A stretch of 51,431 nt of DNA from Bianquea renquensis (GCF_014384895.1 NZ_JACRSQ010000022.1:1-51431); one strand, 5' to 3'; positions 1 through 9,098 are shown, numbered from the stretch's first letter. Numbers and translations: made by a program. Notes: generated by a model not told the origin, from the letters alone.

Positions 1-70
1 TTCTCAGGGCAGCGCCCTGAGCCCTCGGAGAGCTTTTCGGAATCAATATCTGCAATTTTCAAGGTTCATT

Positions 71-98
71 TGAGCCTGTTTTTTTCGGCTCAGTTTTT
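71..98 (+). terminator. Possible rho-independent terminator at window start
   Basis: TGAGCC (71-76) pairs with GGCTCA (87-92) and is followed by GTTTTT. The stem is only six pairs with a T-rich loop, so this is a weak terminator, presumably for a gene upstream of the window. A second short hairpin, TCAGGGC-AGC-GCCCTGA, lies near base 4-20 without a T tract. Confidence 0.4.
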
Positions 99-152
99 CA
101 TAGATTACTTGACACTACCACTTAGTATACGGACTGTAAAGCTAAATGAAAG

Positions 153-182
153 TTGAAGACCCGTCAGCCCTTCCGGTACAAT
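153..182 (+). promoter_or_regulatory. Putative promoter of the small Cys-rich protein
   Basis: TTGAAG (153-158), an 18-base spacer and TACAAT (177-182) fit a sigma-A promoter placed about 45 bases before the ATG at 229. Just before the ATG, GAAGAC-GA-GTCTTC (215-228) is an inverted repeat occupying the place where a ribosome binding site should be. Confidence 0.35.
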
Positions 183-228
183 AGTTTCACCACAAAACCA
201 AGTACCTCCAGAAAGAAGACGAGTCTTC

Positions 229-390
229 ATGGCAAAATTATACCAAGTACGCTGTCCTGAGTGCAACAACAAAATGGACGTCCACTGTGATGGAAAGACC
301 AACACCCCGGCTTGCACCGCCCTTTGTCCATTCGGCGGCGTTTTGCAGTTTCCTTTTGTGTATCACTCCAAAAACTTTAAAAAAACGTAA
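229..390 (+). CDS. Small Cys-rich (zinc-ribbon-like) protein, 53 aa
   Basis: An ATG-started frame of 53 codons whose product starts MAKLYQVRCPEC and has five cysteines (9, 12, 20, 29, 33), the first two as CPEC, the last in ALCPFGG. The spacing suggests a small metal-binding ribbon, but the family is not recognised. There is no clear Shine-Dalgarno sequence, and the region just before the ATG is an inverted repeat, so expression may be weak or controlled. It lies 56 bases before the YfhO-like gene in the same direction. The CPxC start and the sensible composition argue for a real gene. A chance ORF cannot be excluded. Confidence 0.45.
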   Translation: MAKLYQVRCPECNNKMDVHCDGKTNTPACTALCPFGGVLQFPFVYHSKNFKKT

Positions 391-446
391 TAGTTTATTC
401 AAAAGTTTTTTATGTTTTTGGCATATACTAGGAGCTGTATACTATT

Positions 447-3230
447 GTGACAGGAGATTCGAATGTGATACAAGATGGCCGTAACGCTGAGAGAAAAAGC
501 TGCAAAGCTCCCGCAATCAGATTGGAATACATATTGGCCCCACTTGTTATACTGGGGCTCCTTTTTCTTGTCTATTTTCTCTTTGATCTGTATCCCTTTG
601 GAGACAAGTCCGTAGCCTGGTGTGATATGCGCCAGCAGGTCATACCGCTTCTGATTCAATTTCGGGATGTTCTGCTGGGGGACGCGGACATGTTTTTAAA
701 CATGGAAAACGCAGGTGGAATGAATTTCTGGGGCGTCTTTTTCTTTTTTCTGTCCAGTCCCTTTACGTTTTTAACCGCGGTTGTGGATAAAGAGCAGATG
801 TATGTCTTCGTCAATCTGATGGTGGCGTGGAAGATGATGTTGGCCGGGGTAACGGCTTCGATCTGCCTGGGCAGGCTGTTGAGAGGACTTTCCAAGGGGC
901 AAAATATCGCCTTGTCAGTGATGTACGGCTGCTGTGGCTATGCGCTGCTGTACTATCAAAATATGATCTGGCTAGACGTCCTATATCTGTTTCCGCTCAT
1001 GATTCTAGCGCTCGTCCATCTTGTCATGAAGGGGCGGTTCGGCTGGTATACAGTGATGTTGACCGCGTTTATGTTCGTCAACTATTATATCACCTATATG
1101 TTGGTGATCTTTATCATTCTGAGCTTCGGGACGTATATTTTTGCATTTTTTCCGGGAGATCGGGGGATGAAGCGCCAGCGGATTTTTGCGCTGGCGGTGG
1201 GAAGTATCTGGGCCCTTTTTCTGTCGGCTGCGGTGTGGCTTCCGGCGATCTTCCAATTTACAGTGTCGGCCAGAGGCGGCAATCTGGTAGACAGTTTGCA
1301 GTCAGGAGGGATCCTGACCCACATTGAGACGAAAATGGCGGTCCTGCTGGGGACCGCATTCCTGACCGTACCCGTGCTCTATCTGCTAAAAAAAGAATAC
1401 CGCCGGGATAACGCGTACCGCTACCTCTGCGTGCTGCTTTTCCTTCTGTTTCTCCCGGTCTTTGTCAATCCCATCAACAAAATGTGGCATACGGGAAGTT
1501 ATCAGGCCTTTCCGCTGCGGTTTGGATTTATCCTAATCTTTCTTGGGCTACTTCTTGGGGGGATTTTGATACAGTCCATCAATCTGGATCAACCAGCAGC
1601 CAAAAGCAAAGGCTGGGCGATCTTGATCCTCCTGGTCATGTTGGGGTTGTACGGCGGCGTTATCTATATGTTGTCGTCTCATGACTTTGACACGCTGACG
1701 CGCTACACGAAGAAATTGTGGGTTCCAGAGGATACGTATAAACTATTGCTATTTTTATTCGCCAGCGCCGCCGGCGTATATTTCCTCAGTACGTTTTTTT
1801 ATAAAGAACGGTGGGTGACAAAGCGCATTTTCACGTGGATTTTGTTGCTCACCACCTGCCTGGAAAGCGGGGTCGGAATCAGTGTGTATATGGGGTCGGC
1901 GGCCAATGAAGAGCACAGCTATGAGATCCGTCTCGACTTAGCGGACCGTCTCGAAGAGGATACCTTTTACCGGGTCAAATATCTAGAAAAATATTTTGAT
2001 GCGAATCTGCTGGGGGGACTTGGCTACAATACGCTGAATCACTATACATCCCTGACGAGCGAGCGCTATATGTCCTTAGCGAAGTTACTGGGATACTCCT
2101 CATACTGGATGGAGGTTACCTCCAATGGCGGGACGACTCTGACGGACGCCCTGTGGAGCAATCGGTATGTGATTGCCAAAGATGCCGCAGTAGACCCAGA
2201 CTGGAACACCGTCTATTCCAACACGAATTATATAATCTACGAAAATCCCAGCGTCTTCCCTCTCGGCATTGTCTCCTCCTCCAACCTGGCCGAGATTTCA
2301 GAATTGCCGGGAAAGGACAGGGCCCTCAACCAACAATTTCTGGCGGACATTTTGTTTGGACCGGACAGTCTTGCCCTGCACCGGTACGAATGGACGTCCA
2401 TCCAGAATCTCCAGTACGAGTATGGCGAGAACCGCCATTCTCTTCAGCGGATCAACCAGTCGATGGAATCCGCAATTCGCTATACCATACAGGTTGGAGC
2501 GAAAGAGACGTTGTATTTTGATTGCTTTGATAATGTGAGCACAGCGCTGAAAGAAAAGGTCTATTCCAGCGTATCCGTCTATGTGAACGGGGAGAAAAGG
2601 ATCGATGCATACCCCAAGCAGAGCGCCAATGGGATTCTGGAGCTTGGAACTTTTGAGCAAGAGATTGTCACAGTGGAACTGGAAGTCTTGAAAGATGTTT
2701 CGGCGGAGTCTTTCGGCATTTTTGGCATTGAAACCGGCAGCCTGGAAGCGCTGGTCTCCAGCGCCAATACAGCACAGCTGGAAATCGAGGGGAACCGGAT
2801 CACCGGAACCGCGCGCGGCACATCGGAGGGCGATTTCCTATTTCTCGCCATCCCCTATGAAAAAGGCTTCTCTGCAACGGTGAATGGGGTTGAAGTTGAG
2901 GCAATGGACACCCTGGGGGGCTTTCTAGCCATTCCGCTGCAAGAAGGGGAAAATCAGATATCCGTTCTGTATTGGCCCCGAGGAATCCGGGCAGGCCTCG
3001 TCCTGTCAGCGGTGTCGCTTGTAGCCTTTGCTGGATTTCGACTAAAAAAGTTCGTTTCGCCCACGGCGGTCGTTCCCACAGAACATCAAAGGGTGCCGCG
3101 CAGGAAGAAAAAAGTGCCAGTCCGCCGTGAGTTCGCGGAGAAATTTATGGGGGTAGCCTTTATTCTTATCTTTATCGGCGTCGCCGCAATCATTTACGTG
3201 ATGCCGATGGTCATCTTTTTACTGCGGTAG
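447..3230 (+). CDS. YfhO family integral membrane protein (GT-C-like)
   Basis: A 927-residue polytopic membrane protein. After a short basic N-terminus there is a TM segment (about 29-47), then a loop with SVAWCDMRQQVIPLL typical of YfhO proteins, about ten further hydrophobic helices to residue ~480, a long extracytoplasmic region (~490-840) and one or two C-terminal helices. YfhO proteins resemble GT-C glycosyltransferases. In Bacillus and relatives some members add sugars to lipoteichoic or wall polymers from lipid-linked donors, so a role in envelope glycosylation is inferred. The start is GTG at 447, with AGGAG about 13 bases upstream. Only 12 bases separate the stop from the response regulator gene, so the two are probably cotranscribed, which would tie this protein to the envelope-stress system that follows. 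Confidence 0.8.
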   Translation: MTGDSNVIQDGRNAERKSCKAPAIRLEYILAPLVILGLLFLVYFLFDLYPFGDKSVAWCDMRQQVIPLLIQFRDVLLGDADMFLNMENAGGMNFWGVFFFFLSSPFTFLTAVVDKEQMYVFVNLMVAWKMMLAGVTASICLGRLLRGLSKGQNIALSVMYGCCGYALLYYQNMIWLDVLYLFPLMILALVHLVMKGRFGWYTVMLTAFMFVNYYITYMLVIFIILSFGTYIFAFFPGDRGMKRQRIFALAVGSIWALFLSAAVWLPAIFQFTVSARGGNLVDSLQSGGILTHIETKMAVLLGTAFLTVPVLYLLKKEYRRDNAYRYLCVLLFLLFLPVFVNPINKMWHTGSYQAFPLRFGFILIFLGLLLGGILIQSINLDQPAAKSKGWAILILLVMLGLYGGVIYMLSSHDFDTLTRYTKKLWVPEDTYKLLLFLFASAAGVYFLSTFFYKERWVTKRIFTWILLLTTCLESGVGISVYMGSAANEEHSYEIRLDLADRLEEDTFYRVKYLEKYFDANLLGGLGYNTLNHYTSLTSERYMSLAKLLGYSSYWMEVTSNGGTTLTDALWSNRYVIAKDAAVDPDWNTVYSNTNYIIYENPSVFPLGIVSSSNLAEISELPGKDRALNQQFLADILFGPDSLALHRYEWTSIQNLQYEYGENRHSLQRINQSMESAIRYTIQVGAKETLYFDCFDNVSTALKEKVYSSVSVYVNGEKRIDAYPKQSANGILELGTFEQEIVTVELEVLKDVSAESFGIFGIETGSLEALVSSANTAQLEIEGNRITGTARGTSEGDFLFLAIPYEKGFSATVNGVEVEAMDTLGGFLAIPLQEGENQISVLYWPRGIRAGLVLSAVSLVAFAGFRLKKFVSPTAVVPTEHQRVPRRKKKVPVRREFAEKFMGVAFILIFIGVAAIIYVMPMVIFLLR

Positions 3231-3242
3231 AGGAGAGGTTGG

Positions 3243-3923
3243 ATGGATACAATCTTATTGACAGAGGACGATCAGAGCATCGCCATGGGGCTGATCTATT
3301 CGTTGACACAGGAAAATTTCACGGTTCTCCACTGTAAAACGGTGGAGGAATCCTTGCAAGCTTTAACCGATACCACCGTTGCCCTTGCAATTTTGGATAT
3401 TACCTTGCCCGATGGAAATGGGTACGATATCTGCCGGAAAATACGGGAAACCAGCGATATACCGGTGATTTTTCTGACAGCCTGTGACGAGGAGGTTAAC
3501 GTTGTCATGGGATTGGATATGGGGGCGGATGATTATATCACAAAGCCATTTCGCATCCGTGAACTGATCTCGAGAATCAAAACCGTGTTGCGGCGGTATC
3601 ATCAGCATGAGCACAGGGGGGCGGTATTAGAGTTGGGGGATCTCACCATTTTTCCGGAACAGGGAAAGGTCTTTCAGAACGGTCGCGAAGTGGTGCTCAC
3701 GGTGCCAGAATACAGGTTGTTGCTGGCGCTTGTCAACAATAAGGGGCAGATTTTGACAAGAAGTCAGCTTTTAGAGGCCATCTGGGATGTGGATGGCGAA
3801 TTTGTCAATGACAATACGCTCTCTGTCTGCATCAAACGGCTCCGAGAAAAAATTGAAGCGAATCCGGGAGAGCCCGCTCACATCCTCACTGTGAGAGGGT
3901 TGGGATATAAAGCTATATCATAG
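3243..3923 (+). CDS. OmpR/PhoB-family response regulator
   Basis: A 226-residue response regulator. The receiver domain (1-115) has the acidic cluster E8-D9-D10, phosphoacceptor D52 (ILDITLPDGNG), T79 and K101 (YITKPF). The C-terminal part (about 130-226) is a winged helix of the OmpR/PhoB type ending VRGLGYKA. Family knowledge: such regulators bind pairs of direct repeats about 11 bases apart. Such repeats (GTCAC at 4961, 4973, 4984) sit directly in front of the ABC transporter operon downstream, which is the likely target. It is followed after 27 bases by its histidine kinase. Start ATG at 3243 with GAGAGG upstream. Confidence 0.92.
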   Translation: MDTILLTEDDQSIAMGLIYSLTQENFTVLHCKTVEESLQALTDTTVALAILDITLPDGNGYDICRKIRETSDIPVIFLTACDEEVNVVMGLDMGADDYITKPFRIRELISRIKTVLRRYHQHEHRGAVLELGDLTIFPEQGKVFQNGREVVLTVPEYRLLLALVNNKGQILTRSQLLEAIWDVDGEFVNDNTLSVCIKRLREKIEANPGEPAHILTVRGLGYKAIS

Positions 3924-3950
3924 AGAGAAACCGAAAGGAATGATGAAGCA

Positions 3951-4949
3951 ATGTGGATTGCCAGAAATCGGGAACTGATCCGCTTTTTCGCGCTGCTTGT
4001 CTTGATCACCGCTGCGGCGTCGGGCGCGGCGGCTTTTTTTGTCAGCGCCGCAGCTGGCATCGCGGTAGGGGGACTTGGCTTTATTCTGTTGCTCCTCTTT
4101 TTTCTGTTTTCCTACTACCGTTATGGGAAATTGCGGCAGTTGGCAGACTACCTTCGGGATATTCGCCAGGGCCAGTACCGCCTTGCAGTGCAGAACTATG
4201 AAGAGGGGGAGCTTAGCATCCTGCGAAGCGAGATCTATAAGGTCACCGTTCTGTTGGAGGAACAGGCTAAGACTTTGGAAAAAGAAAAGCAACAGCTTGC
4301 AGACTCCATGTCCGATATCTCCCACCAGCTAAAAACTCCGTTGACGTCCATGCTCATGATGACAGATCTATTGTGCGAACAGCCCATGGACGCTGCCACA
4401 GGCAAGACTTTTTTGCTCCAGATTCGGGAGCAGCTGGAGAGGATGCAGTGGTTAGTATCCTCTCTTTTAAAGTTAGCCAAGTTAGATGCGGGGGCCGTCA
4501 CCCTAAAACGGGAACCTCTGACGGTCTTTCCCCTGATCCATAAGGCGGTTGCGCCCTTGCTCGTCATGATGGAGGACAAAGGCCTGTCTCTCGAAATTTT
4601 AGGACAGGACGACGCGTGGATTGTGGCGGATGATCATTGGACTATCGAGGCCCTGACCAATATCATAAAAAATTGCATTGAACATACGAAAGTGGGCGGC
4701 TTAAAAATCAGAGCCGTGCAAACGAATCTCTATACCCAGATTCAGATTGAGGATACAGGGGAGGGCATCGCGAAGGCCGATCTTCCCCATATTTTTAAGC
4801 GCTTTTATAAGGGGAAAAATGCGGATGAAAATAGCGTAGGAATTGGGCTTGCCATGGCGTACAGCATCATCCGTGAACAGATGGGGGATATAGCGGTCGT
4901 GAGTCAAGAGGGAAGAGGGACTCAGTTTACAATCCGTTTCTACCGCTAA
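3951..4949 (+). CDS. Intramembrane-sensing sensor histidine kinase
   Basis: 332 residues. Two hydrophobic helices (about 11-31 and 37-56) are separated by only a few residues, so there is no extracellular sensor domain. This is the layout of intramembrane-sensing kinases such as BceS, which sense through a partner ABC transporter. The dimerisation/phosphoacceptor motif has H125 (DISHQLKTPL). The ATPase domain has the N box around N241 (IKNCIEHT), DTGEGI at 268-273 and GIGLAM at 297-302. It forms a pair with the upstream regulator. The ABC transporter genes after the GTCAC repeats are both the likely output and possibly the sensor partner. Start ATG at 3951. Confidence 0.9.
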   Translation: MWIARNRELIRFFALLVLITAAASGAAAFFVSAAAGIAVGGLGFILLLLFFLFSYYRYGKLRQLADYLRDIRQGQYRLAVQNYEEGELSILRSEIYKVTVLLEEQAKTLEKEKQQLADSMSDISHQLKTPLTSMLMMTDLLCEQPMDAATGKTFLLQIREQLERMQWLVSSLLKLAKLDAGAVTLKREPLTVFPLIHKAVAPLLVMMEDKGLSLEILGQDDAWIVADDHWTIEALTNIIKNCIEHTKVGGLKIRAVQTNLYTQIQIEDTGEGIAKADLPHIFKRFYKGKNADENSVGIGLAMAYSIIREQMGDIAVVSQEGRGTQFTIRFYR

Positions 4950-4960
4950 GTGACAGAATT

Positions 4961-5004
4961 GTCACATTCCAGGTCACGTCCGTGTCACGTAGCGTCTGTA
5001 TACT
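4961..5004 (+). promoter_or_regulatory. Response-regulator operator and promoter of the ABC operon
   Basis: GTCAC occurs at 4961-4965, 4973-4977 and 4984-4988, spaced 12 and 11 bases, in phase with the DNA helix as expected for a PhoB/OmpR-type activator. The first copy is also half of the palindrome GTGACA-GAAT-TGTCAC (4950-4965). A -10 box TATACT lies at 4999-5004, with no good -35 box, consistent with an activator-dependent promoter. The operon start codon is at 5037. Confidence 0.65.
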
Positions 5005-5036
5005 GAAAGCATCAAAGGATACGGAAGGGAGATAGT

Positions 5037-5720
5037 ATGGAGATCTTACGGGTTGAGCATTTATCAAAGGTATATGGAAAAGGAGATACGCAGGTTAGGG
5101 CGCTGGACGGCGTCTCATTTTCAGTGAAAAAGGGAGAGTTTATCGCAATCGTGGGACCTTCTGGGTCTGGAAAATCGACCTTACTTCACATTCTAGGTGG
5201 TGTCGATCGCCCCACAAGCGGTCGGGTCTGGATCGACAATACGGATATTTATTCTCTCAATGAAACGAAGCTGGCGATCTTCAGACGGCGTCAGATCGGG
5301 CTAATCTATCAGTTTTATAACCTGATTCCCGTTTTGAACGTGGAAGAGAATATTACGCTGCCCCTATTGCTGGATGGCCGCACCGTTGACAGTGCTCATC
5401 TGGATGAGATTCTGAGGACTCTGAATTTAAACGATCGGAAGGGACATCTTCCAAACCAGCTTTCCGGCGGACAACAGCAGAGAGCCTCCATCGGCAGAGC
5501 TTTGATCAACAACCCGGCCTTGATTTTGGCGGATGAACCCACTGGAAATCTGGATCGGAAGAATGGAGAAGAAATTCTTGAACTATTAAAATATTCCAAC
5601 AAACGGTTTAACCAGACGTTGATTATGATCACGCATGATGAGAGTATGGCACTGCAGGCGGAGCGCATGATTTTTGTAGAAGATGGACATATCATTCGGG
5701 ACGAGGTGACAAAGCGATGA
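5037..5720 (+). CDS. ABC transporter ATP-binding protein (MacB/LolD type)
   Basis: A 227-residue ATPase. Walker A GPSGSGKST, Q-loop at QFYNLIPVLN, signature LSGGQQQRASIGRAL, Walker B LILADEPTGNLD and H-loop THDES are all present. It belongs to the MacB/LolD/BceA group that works with FtsX-type permeases in peptide-antibiotic resistance, lipoprotein trafficking or mechanotransmission. Its stop overlaps the start of the permease by four bases (ATGA), so translation is coupled. The upstream operator and the adjacent two-component system suggest induction by envelope stress or an antimicrobial peptide, but the substrate is not known. Start ATG with AAGGGAGATAGT upstream. Confidence 0.93.
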   Translation: MEILRVEHLSKVYGKGDTQVRALDGVSFSVKKGEFIAIVGPSGSGKSTLLHILGGVDRPTSGRVWIDNTDIYSLNETKLAIFRRRQIGLIYQFYNLIPVLNVEENITLPLLLDGRTVDSAHLDEILRTLNLNDRKGHLPNQLSGGQQQRASIGRALINNPALILADEPTGNLDRKNGEEILELLKYSNKRFNQTLIMITHDESMALQAERMIFVEDGHIIRDEVTKR

Positions 5721-8317
5721 ATGTCATGAGCAAAATCACCCTTTATAACCTTCGCCGCAACAAGAAACGAACCGTTGTGACCGTGATCGGCGTCATTTTG
5801 TCCGCCGCCATGATTACAGCCGTGGCCACCCTCTGCGAAAGCTTTGTCAACACCATGCTGACAGAATCACAGCAGCGGTACGGATATTGGGAGGCGGAGC
5901 TGAAGGAAGGGGAGTATGGGCGCGCCGAGAGCTTAGAGGAGCGCTCTGACCTGGAGGAAGTGCTCTATAAGAGATCCGTTGGGTTCTCGCCCCTTAGAGA
6001 TGGACAAAATGAGTACAAACCTTACTTGTATGTGGAGGAGTGTACCCCTCAGGCATTGGCGCGGTATCCTTACCGCATCTTGGAGGGCCGGCTGCCAGAA
6101 AATGATCAAGAACTGTTGATTTCAAACCACCTTATCAGCGACGGAGGCGTTGCGTGGAAGGTCGGAGACACGGTTACCCTACCGCTAGGCCAGCGAGAGC
6201 GGAGCGGGGAGCGCCTGACCAATGAGGATGGCTTCTACAAGGATTACCCGGAAGTCTGGACACAGGAGCAGGAGCGGACGTATACCATTGTTGGTATAAT
6301 GGCACGCCCAGGATCTGAGAATATCATGTCGCCAGGTTACACCGCTGTCAGCTATCTGGATATGGGAACTGTACAGGAGCAAGACATGATGAATGTAGGA
6401 CTAATCTTTAAAAATCCAACGCGAACCTTGTTTTCCACCTGTGATGAATTAAAACAGGATCTCGGTTTTCTTAAGCTGACGACCAATGACGATGTGCTTC
6501 GCTATATGGGACTGAATTCTAGAGACGGATTTTACTCTGTGCTGTATGGAATGGCCACAATTTTATTCGCATTGATCATCATCGGCTCCATCTCTCTGAT
6601 CTACAATGCATTTGCCATTTCTGTCAGCGAGCGCTCGAAGCAATTTGGTATGCTAAAGAGTGTCGGCGCCACACAGAAACAGGTGTTGCGGACAGTCCTC
6701 TTTGAAGGGCTTGTGATCAGTGGAATAGGCGTTCCGCTCGGGATTTTAGCCGGGATCGCGGGGATTGCCGTCACACTTCATCTTTTAGCGCCCTTCATGT
6801 CGTCAATATTGAAATACGTAGATGCCATCCATTTACATGTATCGGTACAGGCGGTCGTTCTCGCGGCGGTGCTGGGCATTGCAACCGTTTTGATCTCCGC
6901 TGTAATACCGGCTCGCCGGGCGGCTCGAATGTCAGCCATTGAAGCCATCCGGCAGGTTAAGGATGTCTCAATAAAGGGAAAACAGGTTCAGACATCCCGA
7001 TTGTCCAGACGGATCTTTGGGATGGAAGGCGTGCTCGCGCTTAAAAACTTAAAACGGAGCCGAAAAAAATACCGAACTACGATTTTTTCCCTATTCATCA
7101 GCATCGTACTCTTTATTGGCGTCTCCACCTTCACAGAATATATGAAATCATCCACGCAGGTTGTATACTCTGTCGATAATTACAAATTGAGCTTGCACCT
7201 TTCCAGCTCGAAGGAGACGGAGCAGGTTCGGAATATGTCGGAAAAATTAGGAGAGATTCAAGGTATCGATCGCTGGTCACTTGTTCGAAATATGTACGTA
7301 TTTGCCGAAATCCCGAAGGCCTCCATTTCAACAAAATATCTCCAGAACTCTGGGCCATTGGAGGGGGAGAATCCTGATTTTCTTCAGATCAGCATCCCCG
7401 TCGTCTCCGTGGGTGATGCGGAATTTGAGCGGTTTGCCGGGGAGCTTGGCCTGGATCCCCTGGAGTATGAGGATCTACAGAATCCGAAAGCGATTCTGCT
7501 GAACGAACAACTCCTGTTTCCTGAAAATGAAACGCCTGGACTGTACGAATTTCTTGCGACCCTGCCCTCCTCACCTGTTACCCTGCAGGAGGACGGCATA
7601 GAAGGAGAGTCCACATCAGCCGAGGCATCGATCACCATCGGAACCAAAACGGAAACGGCGCCCACAGGTGTCTCGTCTCAGAGGATAGCCATGGTAGTCT
7701 CTGACATTATATTCGATGCATATTTACAGAAGCAGTTTCCGTCGGAGGAGTCAACCGGTTCCCGCTTATATATTAATACGGTGGAGGAAAATCCAGCTAG
7801 CGTGATCCCATCTGTCCAGGACTTGATCAATCAGTATTTGCCGGTGGGAAGGGCGGACGAATTGTATAACCGCTATGAAGTGGACCAGAGCAATCGAAAT
7901 CTACTGATTATGATCTCGGTTTTTTCCTATGGATTTATTGCCTTGATCACGCTGATCTCGGTGGCCAATATTTTCAATACAATCTCCACCAACATGAATT
8001 TGCGGCGCCGTGAATTTGCGATGCTGCGCTCGGTGGGCATGACGCCGAAAAGCTTTAACCGCATGATCTATTTTGAGAGCCTTTTCTACGGACTCAAAGC
8101 ACTGCTGTACGGATTGCCGGCGGCGCTGTTGCTCAGTGTCCTAATGGCGATGTCCATCGCTTCCGGCATAACGGGGATCGGAGTGTTGATTCCGTGGGCC
8201 CATGTCGGCATCTGTATCGCAGGTGTTCTGCTTATTGTATTCGTCACCATGATGTATTCCATGGCAAAAATAAAAAAAGAAAACATTATGGATGGCCTCC
8301 GGGTAGAGGCGCTATAG
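5717..8317 (+). CDS. ABC transporter permease, duplicated FtsX-like
   Basis: 866 residues made of two MacB/FtsX-type halves. Half one has a TM helix near 17-38, a soluble region to ~270 and three helices (about 273-295, 325-350, 375-398) ending in the RRAARMSAIEAIR motif. Half two has a helix near 457-476, a larger soluble domain (480-725) and three helices (735-760, 790-815, 825-850). This is the eight-helix duplicated form, unlike BceB with its ten helices. It partners the ATPase encoded just upstream. Such permeases usually do not move substrate through the membrane but drive periplasmic or extracellular work or extrude amphipathic molecules. It ends the operon. No strong plus-strand terminator follows. 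Confidence 0.88.
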   Translation: MNVMSKITLYNLRRNKKRTVVTVIGVILSAAMITAVATLCESFVNTMLTESQQRYGYWEAELKEGEYGRAESLEERSDLEEVLYKRSVGFSPLRDGQNEYKPYLYVEECTPQALARYPYRILEGRLPENDQELLISNHLISDGGVAWKVGDTVTLPLGQRERSGERLTNEDGFYKDYPEVWTQEQERTYTIVGIMARPGSENIMSPGYTAVSYLDMGTVQEQDMMNVGLIFKNPTRTLFSTCDELKQDLGFLKLTTNDDVLRYMGLNSRDGFYSVLYGMATILFALIIIGSISLIYNAFAISVSERSKQFGMLKSVGATQKQVLRTVLFEGLVISGIGVPLGILAGIAGIAVTLHLLAPFMSSILKYVDAIHLHVSVQAVVLAAVLGIATVLISAVIPARRAARMSAIEAIRQVKDVSIKGKQVQTSRLSRRIFGMEGVLALKNLKRSRKKYRTTIFSLFISIVLFIGVSTFTEYMKSSTQVVYSVDNYKLSLHLSSSKETEQVRNMSEKLGEIQGIDRWSLVRNMYVFAEIPKASISTKYLQNSGPLEGENPDFLQISIPVVSVGDAEFERFAGELGLDPLEYEDLQNPKAILLNEQLLFPENETPGLYEFLATLPSSPVTLQEDGIEGESTSAEASITIGTKTETAPTGVSSQRIAMVVSDIIFDAYLQKQFPSEESTGSRLYINTVEENPASVIPSVQDLINQYLPVGRADELYNRYEVDQSNRNLLIMISVFSYGFIALITLISVANIFNTISTNMNLRRREFAMLRSVGMTPKSFNRMIYFESLFYGLKALLYGLPAALLLSVLMAMSIASGITGIGVLIPWAHVGICIAGVLLIVFVTMMYSMAKIKKENIMDGLRVEAL

Positions 8318-8323
8318 GGCGCC

Positions 8324-8360
8324 AAAGAAAAATCCCCCTCTGTGCAGCGCAGAGGGGGAT
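8324..8360 (-). terminator. Terminator of the XRE regulator pair
   Basis: ATCCCCCTCTG (8332-8342) pairs perfectly with CAGAGGGGGAT (8350-8360) over a seven-base loop. On the minus strand the stem is followed by TTTTTCTTT, so it terminates the minus-strand regulator gene. It may also slow plus-strand transcription from the permease gene. Confidence 0.8.
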
Positions 8361-8376
8361 ACCCGCGAGAAAAAAT

Positions 8377-8727
8377 TCACTTTTGGATCCGATGTTGTTC
8401 TCGCAATAGAGAATCCATATGATCGATGGCTTGAATCATAAAAGTCTGGTACTCCGGCGGAAACGATTGGAGTTTGAGCAGCGCACTCTGAAGCTGATAG
8501 TCAGACTGCATATCGCTGGCGGGTGAACTGAGCAGTAGGCCGAGATCTTCCCCCACAGCGCTTGCGATTTTTGCCAAGGTGGAGACGCTTGCATGACTTT
8601 GTCCGTTCTCAAGCCTTGAAATAAAGGACCAAGAAACGCCGGACCTTTCCGCCAAGGCTTTCTGCGTCATATGTTTTTTTACTCGGAGTTGCTTCACCCG
8701 CATCCCAATTTCCGATGGTTCTGTCAT
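8377..8727 (-). CDS. XRE-family transcriptional regulator, 116 aa
   Basis: A 116-residue protein with an N-terminal Cro/C1-type helix-turn-helix (about 8-62: RVKKHMTQKALAERSGVS, then SFISRLENGQ), followed by a short alpha-helical tail rich in Q and hydrophobic residues that may mediate oligomerisation. A good ribosome binding site (TTAGGAGGAAATCT) precedes the ATG. It is the second gene of a two-regulator unit transcribed leftward, 33 bases after the other XRE gene. The target is unknown. The divergent neighbour upstream is the T-box/leuS unit, while downstream it faces the ABC operon tail to tail. Confidence 0.85.
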   Translation of the reverse strand: MTEPSEIGMRVKQLRVKKHMTQKALAERSGVSWSFISRLENGQSHASVSTLAKIASAVGEDLGLLLSSPASDMQSDYQLQSALLKLQSFPPEYQTFMIQAIDHMDSLLREQHRIQK

Positions 8728-8760
8728 AGATTTCCTCCTAAAATCCTGGTATCCCTGTAA

Positions 8761-9069
8761 TTATTGTTTCATGCGTTTGATAATATATTGTATATGAGAA
8801 AGATCATCATTGGATAAGTTCTTTAAATCGTCTACAATTTGATGAAGAAGTTGCGGATTTTTAGTGTCCATTTCGAAAAACTCTGATGGTGTAATTTCAA
8901 AATAATCACAGATTTTTAGAAATGAATCCATGGATGGAAGCGCTTTCCCAGATGAGATTCCTTGGATATATGTACGATTCTGTCCCAGGTCCAGACTCAT
9001 TTGATATTCAGAAACTCCTTTTGAAATCCTTAATTCTGTAATTCGCTCGCGGATTATCTGTCCTTCCAT
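8761..9069 (-). CDS. XRE-family transcriptional regulator, 102 aa
   Basis: 102 residues with an N-terminal helix-turn-helix (about 6-62: ELRISKGVSEYQMSLDLGQN and the recognition helix NRTYIQGISSGK) and an acidic linker plus C-terminal helix ending DLSHIQYIIKRMKQ. GAGGTGATCATAT precedes the ATG. It is the first gene of a leftward pair with the 116-aa regulator. Its upstream region contains a long imperfect palindrome (9099-9147) that could be an autoregulatory operator. The DNA here is AT-rich relative to leuS. The function beyond DNA binding cannot be told. Confidence 0.85.
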   Translation of the reverse strand: MEGQIIRERITELRISKGVSEYQMSLDLGQNRTYIQGISSGKALPSMDSFLKICDYFEITPSEFFEMDTKNPQLLHQIVDDLKNLSNDDLSHIQYIIKRMKQ

Positions 9070-9098
9070 ATATGATCACCTCGTTAAGATTATATCCT

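Noticed and set aside
109..140. TTGACA at 109 with TGTAAA at 135 as a promoter
   Set aside because: The spacer is 20 bases, too long; the pair at 153/177 fits better.
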